A DNA stretch of 64,000 nt from JBFLYN01 sp040756655 (GCA_040756655.1 JBFLYN010000012.1:5110-69109); one strand, 5' to 3'. Counted from the first letter of the stretch, positions 29,107 through 38,065 are shown. The notes: generated from the sequence alone by a model not told the origin. A program made the numbers and translations.

Positions 29107-32100
29107 TCACGCCAGCGGGTCGTCTTCCTCGTCGTCTTCGTTAAGATCAACATCTTTGAGCCGCCTCAGATACCTGAGGTCATCCATATCGTCGCTGTCC
29201 CAACGCCGGCGGCGGCCGGCATCCCTCGCCAACGCCGAGCGCTTCTTGCGCCGTCCCAATTCGCGCTGCTCTTCTTCCTCGGCCGCCTCAACAGGAAGCG
29301 CTTCTTCATCCTCCACATCCATGAGGTCAGCGTCGAGGTCCTCCTCCTCGTCCTCTTCTTCGGGAAGGGGTCCAAAAAGCCGGGCCAGGTCGGGCATGGG
29401 CCGGTCCCCGAGGGGACGCTCCGTGGGACGAGGCACGGGCGCTGGTTCCTCCGGCAGCTCTTCGGGAAGCGGTTCCACGGGCCGCAGCGGAGGAGCGACC
29501 GGTTCGTCTTCTTCAAAGGTCTCCTCTGGCTCAAAGGCAGCCTCCACTTCCTCCTCATCCTCATCGTCGTCCGGCGGCAAGATCGCCTCCCGGGCGGGCT
29601 GCCTGAGCTGGCGCCTGTCTTCCTCGCCTTCGATGGCCAAATCCAGCTCGCGAGCGGTTTCCACGATGTCCTCGTCGGTCTCCCGGATCTCGATCTCGCG
29701 CGCATCCTCGGCCAGCACTTTGACGTCCAATGCCAGGCTCTGCAGTTCCTTGATGAGTACCTTAAAGGATTCCGGCACACCGGGTTCGGGCACATTCTCG
29801 CCCTTTACGATGGCCTCGTAAGTCCTAACCCGGCCGACCACGTCGTCGGACTTGACCGTCAAAAGCTCCTGCAGGGTGTAGGCAGCACCGTAGGCCTCCA
29901 GGGCCCATACCTCCATCTCTCCGAAGCGCTGGCCACCGAACTGGGCCTTGCCGCCCAGAGGCTGCTGCGTGACCAGGGAATACGGTCCGGTGGACCGGGC
30001 ATGGATTTTGTCGTCCACCAGGTGGGCCAGTTTCATCATGTACACGTAGCCCACTGTCACCCGGTTATCGAAGGGAAGCCCCGACCTGCCGTCGAACAAG
30101 GTGGTCTTGCCATCGGGAGACAAGTTCGCCCGGGCCAAGAACCTATCGATATCTTCCTCGGTGGCACCGTCAAACACCGGACTTGCCACCCTGCACCCGA
30201 TGATGTTCGCCGCCCATCCCAGATGGCACTCGAGTATCTGGCCCAGGTTCATGCGGGACGGCACTCCCAGCGGGTTTAGCACGATCTCCACGGGAGTCCC
30301 ATCGGGAAGAAACGGCATGTCTTCCTCGGGTAGGATGCGGGCGATGACGCCCTTATTGCCGTGCCTACCGGCCATCTTATCTCCTTCGGAGATCTTGCGC
30401 TTTTGAGCAATATAGACCCGCACCAGCTGGTTGACACCCGGGGCCAGCTCGTCGCCGCTTTCGCGGTTGAACACTTTCACATCAACGACGATGCCGCTTT
30501 CACCGTGGGGCACCCGCAGGGAAGTATCCCTAACTTCGCGTGCCTTCTCGCCGAAAATGGCACGAAGAAGCCTCTCTTCCGCCGTGAGCTCAGTCTCACC
30601 CTTGGGCGTGACCTTCCCTACCAGGATATCCCCGGTACGAACCTCGGCACCGATGCGGATGATGCCACGTTCGTCCAGATCCTTGAGCACATCCTCTCCC
30701 ACGTTGGGAATGTCGCGGGTGATCTCCTCCGGACCCAGCTTGGTGTCCCGGGCTTCCGCTTCATACTCTTCGATATGAATAGAAGTGAAGGTGTCTTCTC
30801 GTACCAGCCGTTCGGATATGAGAATGGCATCCTCGTAGTTGTACCCTTCCCAGGGCATAAAGGCCACCAGGATGTTCTTGCCCAGTGCCAGTTCTCCGTG
30901 GTAAGTCGAGGGTCCATCGGCTACAAGATCGCCTTCATGGACATATTGGCCCTTGGTAACTACGGGTTTTTGGTTCATGCAAGTACCCTGGTTGGACCGG
31001 GCGAACTTCATGAGCCGGTAACGGTCATGCTGTCCATCGGCGGTCCGTATCAGTATTTCTTCGGCAGTGGCGCGCTCCACTATGCCCGCCCTCTTGGCAA
31101 ATACCACCACTCCAGAGTCCTGGGCGGCCTTGAACTCCACCCCCGTCCCCACCAGAGGAGACTCGGGCTGGAGCAGGGGCACGGCCTGGCGTTGCATGTT
31201 CGAACCCATTAGCGCCCGGTTGGCATCATCATTCTCGAGAAACGGGATCAAAGCAGTGGCGATACTCACCACCTGCTTGGGCGAGACGTCCATGTGGTCG
31301 ACTTGCTCCACTGGGACTTCCTTAATGTCGTGCTTGAACCGGGCCGATACCCTCCGCCTTACGAACCTCCCCTCTTCATCGAGGGGTTCGTTGGCCTGGG
31401 CGATGACACACTCATCTTCCTCATCAGCCGTGAGATAGACGATCTCGTTGGTCACCACTTGCTGCTCCTGGTTCACCCGGCGGTAGGGGGTCTCAATGAA
31501 ACCGTATTCATTGATCCTGGCGTATGTGGAGAGCCCACCGATGAGGCCGATGTTAGGACCTTCCGGGGTCTCTATGGGACACATCCGACCGTAGTGCGAA
31601 TGGTGGACGTCCCGGACTTCAAACCCGGCCCGGTCGCGGCTAAGACCTCCCGGGCCCAGGGCGCTCAAGCGCCTCTTGTGAGTGAGCTCAGCCAGCGGGT
31701 TAGTCTGGTCCATGAACTGGGACAGCTGGCTGGATCCAAAGAACTCCTTTACCGCTGCCACCACCGGCCTGATGTTGATCAGGGCCTGAGGAGTGATAAT
31801 ATCCACGTCCTGGATGGTCATACGCTCACGCACAACCCGCTCCATACGAGAAAGACCGATCCGGAATTGGTTTTGCAGCAGTTCTCCCACGGACTTAAGC
31901 CTGCGATTCCCCAGGTGATCAATGTCATCAATCTCACCCACGCCTTTGAACAGGCCAAAGAGGTAGTTCACGCAGGCTACGATATCTTCCCTGGTGATAA
32001 TTTTGGTATCTATTCTGGGGGTACCGTTGGAGATGACCCGCACCACGTTGCCCTCGCGAGTCTGCACATCCACCCGGGTCAGCCCCGCTTCGTCCATGCG

Positions 32101-33042
32101 GATGGCAGTGGCCCGCTCGATGAGGCTGCCCCGGGCGGCAAGTACTTCCCCGGTCCCGGGGTGAACTATGTCTTCGATGGCGTAGGTGCCCATGGCCCGG
32201 CGCCGGAGAGAAAGCTTCTTATTGAACTTGTACCGCCCGACGCTGGCAAGGTCGTAGCGCTTGGGGTCGAAAAACAGGCTGTTCAGAAGCGTGCGAGCAC
32301 TATCAACCGTGGGCGGCTCGCCCGGGCGCAGTCGCTTGTATACTTCAATAAGGGCATCGTCCGTGGACTTGGTGCCATCTTTGTCCAGGGTATTCTTGAC
32401 CTGGGTGGTCTCACCCAGAAGGTCCAGGATCTGCTCATCGGTGCTGTATCCCAGGGCTCGTAGGAGTACGGTGGCCGGAAGCTTGCGGGTACGGTCTACA
32501 CGCACGTATACGATGTCGGAAGGATCGGTCTCAAACTCAAGCCAGGCGCCCCGGTTAGGTATTATGGTGGCGAAAAACAACCGGTGGCCACTGGTGTCGA
32601 TCTGCTCGGAGTAGTAGGCACCGGGAGAGCGCACCAGCTGGCTGACGATGACTCTTTCTGCGCCGTTGATGACGAAGGTGCCCTTATCCGTCATTAGCGG
32701 GAAGTCCCCCATGAACACCTCTTGTTCCTTGACTTCCCCGGTTTCTTTGTTGATCAGGCGTACCTTGACGCGGAGAGGGGCAGCGTAGTTGACGTCGCGC
32801 TCTTTGCACTCTTCCACCTGGTATTTTGGTTCGCCGAGAGAGTAGTCGGTAAACTCCAAAACCAGCTTTTCCGTGAAATCCTGTATGGGCGAGATGTCAC
32901 GGAAAATCTCGCGCAGTCCCTCCTTGAGGAACCACTCATAGGAGTTCTGCTGGATGGCGATGAGATTGGGCATGGGCAACACTTCACGGATGCGGGAAAA
33001 ACTGATACGTTCTGGATTGCGGGCCTGGACGGGCAGGGCCAT
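29107..33042 (-). CDS. rpoB: RNA polymerase subunit beta with long acidic tail
   Basis: 1311 residues. The rifampicin region GSSQLSQFMDQTNPLAEL / THKRRLSALGPGGL has the sensitive-type residues (D, H, S at the classic positions). The conserved core ends near SFKVLIKELQSLALDVKVL. About 180-200 further residues follow, rich in Asp and Glu with a Pro-rich stretch, then a basic RRKKR patch and an acidic end. Start ATG 33042, 7 nt after AAGGAGG; the TTG three nt upstream is too near. Driven by its own promoter at 33254-33282. Confidence 0.98.
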   Translation of the reverse strand: MALPVQARNPERISFSRIREVLPMPNLIAIQQNSYEWFLKEGLREIFRDISPIQDFTEKLVLEFTDYSLGEPKYQVEECKERDVNYAAPLRVKVRLINKETGEVKEQEVFMGDFPLMTDKGTFVINGAERVIVSQLVRSPGAYYSEQIDTSGHRLFFATIIPNRGAWLEFETDPSDIVYVRVDRTRKLPATVLLRALGYSTDEQILDLLGETTQVKNTLDKDGTKSTDDALIEVYKRLRPGEPPTVDSARTLLNSLFFDPKRYDLASVGRYKFNKKLSLRRRAMGTYAIEDIVHPGTGEVLAARGSLIERATAIRMDEAGLTRVDVQTREGNVVRVISNGTPRIDTKIITREDIVACVNYLFGLFKGVGEIDDIDHLGNRRLKSVGELLQNQFRIGLSRMERVVRERMTIQDVDIITPQALINIRPVVAAVKEFFGSSQLSQFMDQTNPLAELTHKRRLSALGPGGLSRDRAGFEVRDVHHSHYGRMCPIETPEGPNIGLIGGLSTYARINEYGFIETPYRRVNQEQQVVTNEIVYLTADEEDECVIAQANEPLDEEGRFVRRRVSARFKHDIKEVPVEQVDHMDVSPKQVVSIATALIPFLENDDANRALMGSNMQRQAVPLLQPESPLVGTGVEFKAAQDSGVVVFAKRAGIVERATAEEILIRTADGQHDRYRLMKFARSNQGTCMNQKPVVTKGQYVHEGDLVADGPSTYHGELALGKNILVAFMPWEGYNYEDAILISERLVREDTFTSIHIEEYEAEARDTKLGPEEITRDIPNVGEDVLKDLDERGIIRIGAEVRTGDILVGKVTPKGETELTAEERLLRAIFGEKAREVRDTSLRVPHGESGIVVDVKVFNRESGDELAPGVNQLVRVYIAQKRKISEGDKMAGRHGNKGVIARILPEEDMPFLPDGTPVEIVLNPLGVPSRMNLGQILECHLGWAANIIGCRVASPVFDGATEEDIDRFLARANLSPDGKTTLFDGRSGLPFDNRVTVGYVYMMKLAHLVDDKIHARSTGPYSLVTQQPLGGKAQFGGQRFGEMEVWALEAYGAAYTLQELLTVKSDDVVGRVRTYEAIVKGENVPEPGVPESFKVLIKELQSLALDVKVLAEDAREIEIRETDEDIVETARELDLAIEGEEDRRQLRQPAREAILPPDDDEDEEEVEAAFEPEETFEEDEPVAPPLRPVEPLPEELPEEPAPVPRPTERPLGDRPMPDLARLFGPLPEEEDEEEDLDADLMDVEDEEALPVEAAEEEEQRELGRRKKRSALARDAGRRRRWDSDDMDDLRYLRRLKDVDLNEDDEEDDPLA

Positions 33043-33106
33043 CAACGCTCCTCCTTATACGTCGTAGTCTCAGAGCGTCTCCAAAGACATTCCACGGACG
33101 AGGGAC

Positions 33107-33135
33107 AAAAAAGAAACAAATCCGGCAGTAGCCGG
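33107..33135 (-). promoter_or_regulatory. Possible attenuator in the rpoB leader
   Basis: In the untranslated leader the minus strand has a short CCGGC / GCCGG hairpin followed by a T-rich tail (TTTGTTTCTTTTTT). The stem is only 5 bp, so it may be a weak terminator or attenuator. The rest of 33043-33250 shows no open frame that I would accept. Confidence 0.3.
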
Positions 33136-33253
33136 TCCCCGGGGCGCTCAACGTCCCAGGTGCCTTACTTTTCCAGCGATAAACAAGCTTACCCTGTTTC
33201 CCGCAGAATGATACACTGGGTGCCTCAAGTTCGCAATACGATGGCAATGTATA

Positions 33254-33282
33254 ATAGTATCATAGCCTTTGGGGTCAGTCAA
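33254..33282 (-). promoter_or_regulatory. Promoter for rpoBC
   Basis: -35 TTGACT (33277-33282), 17 bp spacer, -10 TACTAT (33254-33259). It lies between the rplL terminator and rpoB, giving a leader of roughly 200 nt. The strong match and its position support separate expression of rpoBC. Confidence 0.78.
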
Positions 33283-33307
33283 TAGAGATCACCAAATCTG
33301 CCATGGC

Positions 33308-33341
33308 AAAAGTCCGGCCAGCGCGTGTGCCCTGGCCGGAC
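33308..33341 (-). terminator. Terminator/attenuator after rplL
   Basis: Perfect 10 bp stem (GTCCGGCCAG / CTGGCCGGAC), 10 nt loop, then TTTTG on the minus strand, 18 nt past the rplL stop. This is the usual place of the rplJL-rpoBC attenuator, which lowers polymerase expression relative to L7/L12. Confidence 0.82.
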
Positions 33342-33359
33342 CCATTCCCAGCCTCTTAA

Positions 33360-33740
33360 CTACTTCACTTCGGCGGTGCCGCCGGCTTCCACGAGCTTTT
33401 GCTTGACGGATTCGGCATCCCGCTTGGAGATCTTCTCCTTGACTGCCTTGGGGACACCCTCCACCAGATCCTTGGCTTCCTTCAGTCCCAGTCCGGTCAG
33501 CTCGCGAACAACCTTGATGACCTGGACCTTCTTGTCGCCAAAGCCTGTGAGGATCACATCAAACTCGGTCTGTTCCTCCTCGGGTGGAGCTGCCTCGGCA
33601 GCCTGGGCCGCCGGGGCGGCCGCCATCACCGGGGCAGCAGCCGAAACACCAAACTCCTGCTCAAATGCCTTAACCAGTTCGGCCAGTTCAACTACGGTCA
33701 TGCCCTTAACAATCTCCAGAACCTGCTCTACCTTGGTCAC
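33360..33740 (-). CDS. rplL: 50S ribosomal protein L7/L12
   Basis: 126 residues: N-terminal dimerisation domain (VEQVLEIVKGMTVVELAELV), an Ala/Pro-rich hinge, and the factor-binding C-terminal domain (FDVILTGFGDKKVQVIKVVRELTGLGLKEAK). Start GTG 33740, 7 nt after GGAGGTG. It is present in several copies on the stalk, consistent with the terminator directly after it. Confidence 0.98.
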   Translation of the reverse strand: MTKVEQVLEIVKGMTVVELAELVKAFEQEFGVSAAAPVMAAAPAAQAAEAAPPEEEQTEFDVILTGFGDKKVQVIKVVRELTGLGLKEAKDLVEGVPKAVKEKISKRDAESVKQKLVEAGGTAEVK

Positions 33741-33771
33741 AGTAGCACCTCCATGTTCAAGTAGGATAAAC

Positions 33772-34308
33772 TCAAGCGGCTTCCTCACGCTGTTTGCGCA
33801 AAGCTTCCACAGCCACGGTCAGACCGCGCACGGGAGCGGCCAACACCGAGGCCAGTCCGGTCATAGGGGACATAAAGGCGCCCAGTACCCGGCCCAGCAA
33901 CACCTCGCGCGACGGCAGCGTGGCCAGCGCCTTAACATCATCGGCAACGATGATCCTTCCGCTCAATACTCCTGCCTTGATGATCAGCTGGCGGTTTTCT
34001 GCCGCAAAAGCAGTTAACACCTTGGCGGGAGCAACTGGGTCATCATAACCGAGGGCCAGTGCCGTGGGGCCGGCAAGATAGGGATCCATTCCCGTGATGC
34101 CGACCTTTTCGGCAGCAAAGTGCACCAGGCTGTTCTTCACCACCCGGTATTCCACGCCAGCTTCGCGCAAGTTCCTGCGCAGTCTGGTCATGGCCGCAAC
34201 GTTAAGCCCGCGGTAATCGGTGATGATCACCGATTGGGCCCGGCGCAAGGTATGCACAAGTTCTTCTACGGCCTCAAGTTTCTCTGCGCGGACGGCTTTG
34301 CCCTCCAA
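33772..34308 (-). CDS. rplJ: 50S ribosomal protein L10
   Basis: 178 residues. It anchors the L7/L12 stalk (ITDYRGLNVAAMTRLRRNLREAGVEYRVVKNSL; helical C-terminus). Start TTG 34308, 7 nt after GGAGGTG. It is likely self-regulated through the L10 leader upstream. Confidence 0.96.
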   Translation of the reverse strand: MEGKAVRAEKLEAVEELVHTLRRAQSVIITDYRGLNVAAMTRLRRNLREAGVEYRVVKNSLVHFAAEKVGITGMDPYLAGPTALALGYDDPVAPAKVLTAFAAENRQLIIKAGVLSGRIIVADDVKALATLPSREVLLGRVLGAFMSPMTGLASVLAAPVRGLTVAVEALRKQREEAA

Positions 34309-34461
34309 CTCAGCACCTCCATTTCTGGCAGACTGGTAAAATAAGGCCCCCGCGTAGACAAGCGGAGGCCAGAATGCTCAGGTTCTCGCGCCTCGGCCGG
34401 CGGTCCTTGACCATTAAACCCCGGAGGGTACCTGCTGTCTACGGCCTATGAGGTTTGATGC
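34309..34461 (-). ncRNA. L10 leader RNA with attenuator hairpin
   Basis: The untranslated leader of rplJ carries, on the minus strand, CCGTAGACAGCAGG near its start and a hairpin at 34345-34370 (GGCCTCCGC / GCGGGGGCC, loop TTGTCTAC) followed by TTATTTT. The loop sequence TGTCTAC is complementary to the upstream GTAGACA, so the two can form an alternative pairing, as in the known L10 leader of Bacillota. Binding of L10 or the L10-L12 complex to this leader is expected to switch rplJL off. Confidence 0.78.
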
Positions 34462-34467
34462 CGGCTC

Positions 34468-34496
34468 ATAATACCATAAATCCGGGCGCTGTGCAA
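34468..34496 (-). promoter_or_regulatory. Promoter for rplJL
   Basis: -35 TTGCAC (34491-34496), 17 bp spacer, -10 TATTAT (34468-34473), overlapping the end of the rplA gap and immediately upstream of the L10 leader. Confidence 0.72.
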
Positions 34497-34501
34497 CATC
34501 C

Positions 34502-35212
34502 TCAGGAAACTTGCTCTCGCCTGGATACTCGCAGTGGGTTAACGGAAATCCCGGGTCCCATGGTCGACGACAGGGTGACTCCTCGGATGTACTGGCCGCG
34601 GGCCGCCGCCGGCTTGGCCTTGACCAAGGCTTCAATCAGAGTGTAGAAGTTTTCCAAGAGCTTCTCACTAGCAAAAGACGCCTTGCCAATGGGTGCGTGG
34701 ATGATGCCCGTCTTCTCGGTGCGGTACTCGATTTTGCCGGCCTTCACTTCGCGGACGGCGCTGGCCACTTCAAACGTGACGGTGCCGGACTTGGGGTTCG
34801 GCATGAGCCCGCGGGGCCCGAGCACCCGACCCAACCGGCCCACCACACCCATCATGTCGGGCGTGGCAATGGCCACGTCAAACCCAAGCCAGCCTTCCTG
34901 GATCCTCTGGATTACATCCTCAGCACCGACAAAATCGGCACCAGCCGCCTCGGCCTCTTTCGCCTTGTCTCCCTTGGCAAAGACCAGCACTTTGCGCTCC
35001 TTGCCGGTACCATGAGGGAGCACCACGGCGCCGCGGACCATCTGGTCGGCATGCCGCGGGTCCACACCCAGGCGGACCGCGCATTCCACTGTTTCGTCGA
35101 ACTTTGCCCTGGCCGTGGACTTCACCAGTTCAACAGCTGCAGGCGGGTCATAGAGTTTGACCGGATCTACCAGTTTCTTGGCTTCGGCAAGCCTCTTACC
35201 AGCAATCGCCAT
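34502..35212 (-). CDS. rplA: 50S ribosomal protein L1
   Basis: 236 residues, two-domain L1-stalk protein (KFDETVECAVRLGVDPRHADQMVRG, GLMPNPKSGTVT). ATG 35212 with AAGGAGG upstream. 60 nt after rplK; the pair often autoregulates through L1 binding to its own mRNA. Confidence 0.98.
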   Translation of the reverse strand: MAIAGKRLAEAKKLVDPVKLYDPPAAVELVKSTARAKFDETVECAVRLGVDPRHADQMVRGAVVLPHGTGKERKVLVFAKGDKAKEAEAAGADFVGAEDVIQRIQEGWLGFDVAIATPDMMGVVGRLGRVLGPRGLMPNPKSGTVTFEVASAVREVKAGKIEYRTEKTGIIHAPIGKASFASEKLLENFYTLIEALVKAKPAAARGQYIRGVTLSSTMGPGISVNPLRVSRREQVS

Positions 35213-35271
35213 TTCCCCGTTCCTCCTTGTGGTATTAGCGGACTCTTGGTCCTCCCACTTCTGATGGTGTG

Positions 35272-35697
35272 TTATCCTACTATCTCAATGCCCATGCTAC
35301 GGGCCGTGCCTTCTACCATCCGCATGGCTGCATCTACCGACGCTGCATTGAGGTCTCTCCATTTTAGCTCGGCGATCTCCCGCACCTTATCCCGGGTCAC
35401 CTTGCCAACCTTTTTCCGGTTGGGCTCTCCCGAGGCTTTCTCAAGACCGGCGGCTTTTTTCAGCAACACTGCCGCGGGCGGTGTCTTAAGCACGTAAGTG
35501 AACGTGCGGTCTTCGAAGATGGTGACTTCGACCGGGATGATCAGCCCAACCTGGGCCGAGGTCCGTTCGTTATAGTCTTTGACGAAGGCCATCATGTTAA
35601 TGCCGTAGGGTGCCAGGGCGGGCCCTACCGGAGGTGCCGGCGTGGCCTTCCCGGCCGGTATCTGCAACTTCACTACTCCTGCTACTCGCTTGGCCAT
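35272..35697 (-). CDS. rplK: 50S ribosomal protein L11
   Basis: 141 residues. Pro-rich N-terminal domain (IPAGKATPAPPVGPALAPYG), which binds thiostrepton-class antibiotics together with 23S rRNA, and the rRNA-binding C-terminal domain ending SMGIEIVG. ATG 35697 after GGAGGA. 12 nt after nusG. Confidence 0.98.
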   Translation of the reverse strand: MAKRVAGVVKLQIPAGKATPAPPVGPALAPYGINMMAFVKDYNERTSAQVGLIIPVEVTIFEDRTFTYVLKTPPAAVLLKKAAGLEKASGEPNRKKVGKVTRDKVREIAELKWRDLNAASVDAAMRMVEGTARSMGIEIVG

Positions 35698-35709
35698 GGT
35701 AATGTCCTC

Positions 35710-36234
35710 CTAGAGATCATCGACCTGTGAATACTCAAGTTCGACCGGCGTTTCGCGGCCGAACATCGACACCAGCACCCTTAGCTTGTTACGATCAAAC
35801 ATGACTTCCTCGACCATCCCGATGAACCCCGCGAAGGGACCGGAGTTTACGCGGACACTCTGCCCAGGCTGGAACTGAACCTTGGGCCTGGCTTCCTCCA
35901 TGCCCATGTGCCTGAGGATGTTCTGTATTTCGTCTTCTTGCAGGGGGATGGGCTTGGAACCGGAGCCCACAAACCCAGTGACACCGGGAGTGTTGCGCAC
36001 CACGTACCAGGAGTCATCACTCATGATCATCTCGACCATTACATACCCCGGGTATATCTTGCGCTTGGTTACCTTCTTTTTGCCGTCCTTGTACTCAACC
36101 TCTTCCTCCATGGGGACCACTACGCGGAAGATCTTCTCTTCCATGCCCATGGACTCCACGCGCTTTTCGAGGTTAGCCCGTACCTTATTTTCGTAACCTG
36201 AATATGTGTGGACGACGTACCATTGCTTTTCCAT
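35710..36234 (-). CDS. nusG: Transcription termination/antitermination factor NusG
   Basis: 174 residues. NGN domain (WYVVHTYSGYENKVRANLEKR..., PGYVMVEMIMSDDSWYVVRNTPGVTGFVG) and C-terminal KOW domain (GQSVRVNSGPFAGFIGMVEEV). It links polymerase to the ribosome or Rho and modulates pausing. ATG 36234 after GGAGGG. Follows secE as usual. Confidence 0.98.
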   Translation of the reverse strand: MEKQWYVVHTYSGYENKVRANLEKRVESMGMEEKIFRVVVPMEEEVEYKDGKKKVTKRKIYPGYVMVEMIMSDDSWYVVRNTPGVTGFVGSGSKPIPLQEDEIQNILRHMGMEEARPKVQFQPGQSVRVNSGPFAGFIGMVEEVMFDRNKLRVLVSMFGRETPVELEYSQVDDL

Positions 36235-36294
36235 GACAAAGGGACCCTCCGGCCGGACTCCCGACCGGCTGCCCAGGTCCCCAACCCCCTCCAG

Positions 36295-36501
36295 CTACCT
36301 TACTAGCACTCCAAGGATTAACCCAAACGAGCTGTCCACGACCCAGATCAGGCAGGCCACGATCAGGACAGCCACAATCACAATGCTGGTAAACAGCACT
36401 GTCTGCCGCCGACTCGGCCACAGGACTTTCCTGAGTTCGAAGCGGACGTCCTTTAGGTACTGGACTGCCTTGGTCCAAAAGCCTTTGACCCCTTTGAGCA
36501 A
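36295..36501 (-). CDS. secE: Protein translocase subunit SecE
   Basis: 68 residues with the amphipathic helix (YLKDVRFELRKVLWPSRRQT) and one membrane helix (about residues 38-60), the minimal SecE. The start is TTG 36501, 9 nt after AGGAG. The longer open frame runs back into the tRNA-Trp gene and is rejected. Confidence 0.93.
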   Translation of the reverse strand: MLKGVKGFWTKAVQYLKDVRFELRKVLWPSRRQTVLFTSIVIVAVLIVACLIWVVDSSFGLILGVLVR

Positions 36502-36531
36502 CCCTCTCAGCTCCTGTTGCCGGCATATAAA

Positions 36532-36607
36532 TGGCAGGCCCGGAGGGATTCGAACCCCCAACACGCGGATTTGGAGTCCGCTGCTCTACCGTTAGAGCTA
36601 CGGGCCT
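36532..36607 (-). tRNA. tRNA-Trp (CCA)
   Basis: Full cloverleaf with acceptor AGGCCCG/CGGGCCT, anticodon loop CTCCAAA (anticodon at 36572-36574), T-loop TTCGAAT and an encoded 3' CCA. It lies between rpmG and secE, a placement seen in other Bacillota. Confidence 0.97.
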
Positions 36608-36624
36608 GCGGACAACGAATACGG

Positions 36625-36774
36625 CTATCTGGTCTCGCGGTGGAGCGTGTGTGTGCGGCAGAACCGGCAATACTTCTTGAGTTCAATCCTGCTGGGATCG
36701 TTCTTCTTGTTCTTCATGGTTGTGTAATTCCTGCGCCTGCACTCAGTGCAGGCCACAGTGATAATCTGCCGCAT
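36625..36774 (-). CDS. rpmG: 50S ribosomal protein L33 (zinc type)
   Basis: 49 residues with the zinc ligands C9/C12 (CTEC) and C36/C39 (CRFC). The sequence RRNYTTMKNKKNDPSRIELKKYC is standard L33. ATG 36774, with GGGAGAGTGGAG upstream. First gene after the promoter at 36817-36845 and immediately before tRNA-Trp. Confidence 0.96.
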   Translation of the reverse strand: MRQIITVACTECRRRNYTTMKNKKNDPSRIELKKYCRFCRTHTLHRETR

Positions 36775-36816
36775 GCTCCACTCTCCCGCAAATACTTCAC
36801 CTGTCTATGCTATCCT

Positions 36817-36845
36817 AATTTAGCATAACCGTCAGCGGTTGTCAA
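36817..36845 (-). promoter_or_regulatory. Promoter for rpmG-tRNA-Trp-secE-nusG-rplKA
   Basis: -35 TTGACA (36840-36845), 17 bp spacer, -10 TAAATT (36817-36822), within the 88 nt gap after tuf2. No terminator is visible after tuf2, so it adds to read-through. Confidence 0.72.
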
Positions 36846-36862
36846 CAAACACGCCGCTTGCG

Positions 36863-38065
36863 TCACTCCACGATCTTGGTGACCACGCCGGCGCCCACGG
36901 TGCGTCCGCCCTCGCGGATGGCAAACCGCATGCCCTCTTCGATGGCTACCGGCGAAATCAACTGCACGTGCATGGTCACGTTGTCCCCGGGAATCACCAT
37001 CTCCACGCCTTCCGGCAGGTGGATGGACCCGGTCACGTCCGTGGTCCGGATGTAGAACTGCGGCCGGTACCCGTTGAAAAACGGCGTGTGCCGCCCGCCC
37101 TCTTCCTTCGACAGCACGAACACGCTGGCGTCAAACCTGGTGTGCGGCTTGATGGAGGCCGGCTTGGCCAGGACCTGGCCGCGCTCGATCTCGTCTTTGT
37201 CCACGCCCCGCAACAGGCAACCTACGTTGTCTCCCGCCATGCCCCGGTCCAATAACTTCCGGAACATCTCCACCCCGGTTACCACCGTCTTGCGCGGCCG
37301 CTCCGTGAACCCCACGATCTCTACTTCGTCCCCGGTCTTCACCATCCCGCGCTCAATCCGGCCGGTTGCCACCGTACCCCGCCCTGTGATGCTGAACACG
37401 TCTTCCACAGCCATCAGGAACGGCCGGTCCACGTCGCGCACCGGCGTGGGCACATACCGGTCCACCGCGTCCATCAACTCCCAAATGCAGCTGCAATTGG
37501 GACATTCCCGCTTGCCGCAACCGCAGTTGAGGGCCTTCAGCGCCGAACCCGGTACTACCGGAGTCTCGTCCCCAGGGAACCCGTACTTGTTCAACACGTC
37601 CCGGATTTCTAGCTCCACCAGCTCCAAAAGCTCCGGATCATCGATCATGTCGGCCTTGTTCAAGAACGCCACCATGGCCGGCACCCCTACCTGCCGGGCC
37701 AAGAGCACGTGCTCCCGGGTCTGGGGCATGGCTCCGTCGGCCGCCGACACCACCAGGATGGCCCCGTCCATCTGCGCTGCACCCGTGATCATGTTCTTGA
37801 TGTAGTCGGCATGCCCCGGGCAGTCCACGTGGGCGTAGTGCCGGTTGGGAGTCTCGTACTCCACGTGTGCCGTGGCGATGGTGATGCCCCGGGCTTTCTC
37901 TTCCGGTGCCTTGTCGATGGCATCAAACGGGGTAAACTGGGCCAGCCCGGCCGCGGAAAGCACCCGGGTAATAGCCGCCGTCAAAGTGGTCTTCCCGTGG
38001 TCGATGTGCCCAATGGTTCCCACGTTCACATGGGGCTTGGTCCGCTCAAATTTCTTCTTGGCCAT
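36863..38065 (-). CDS. tuf: Elongation factor Tu, copy 2
   Basis: 400 residues, the same protein as copy 1 except A31 in place of T31, with the same Cys-rich insertion. Here the start is ATG 38065 (GGGGAGG at 6 nt) and the stop is TGA, while copy 1 uses TTG and TAA. Near-identity stops exactly at the coding ends, which suggests ongoing gene conversion between the copies. It lies downstream of the tRNA cluster, the tufB-like position of proteobacteria. Confidence 0.97.
   Translation of the reverse strand: MAKKKFERTKPHVNVGTIGHIDHGKTTLTAAITRVLSAAGLAQFTPFDAIDKAPEEKARGITIATAHVEYETPNRHYAHVDCPGHADYIKNMITGAAQMDGAILVVSAADGAMPQTREHVLLARQVGVPAMVAFLNKADMIDDPELLELVELEIRDVLNKYGFPGDETPVVPGSALKALNCGCGKRECPNCSCIWELMDAVDRYVPTPVRDVDRPFLMAVEDVFSITGRGTVATGRIERGMVKTGDEVEIVGFTERPRKTVVTGVEMFRKLLDRGMAGDNVGCLLRGVDKDEIERGQVLAKPASIKPHTRFDASVFVLSKEEGGRHTPFFNGYRPQFYIRTTDVTGSIHLPEGVEMVIPGDNVTMHVQLISPVAIEEGMRFAIREGGRTVGAGVVTKIVE

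Noticed and set aside
31294..32463. 389-codon plus-strand frame opposite rpoB
   Set aside because: Antisense shadow of rpoB; no recognisable motif.
36502..36564. Longer SecE start
   Set aside because: It overlaps tRNA-Trp and is not part of the family; TTG 36501 fits.
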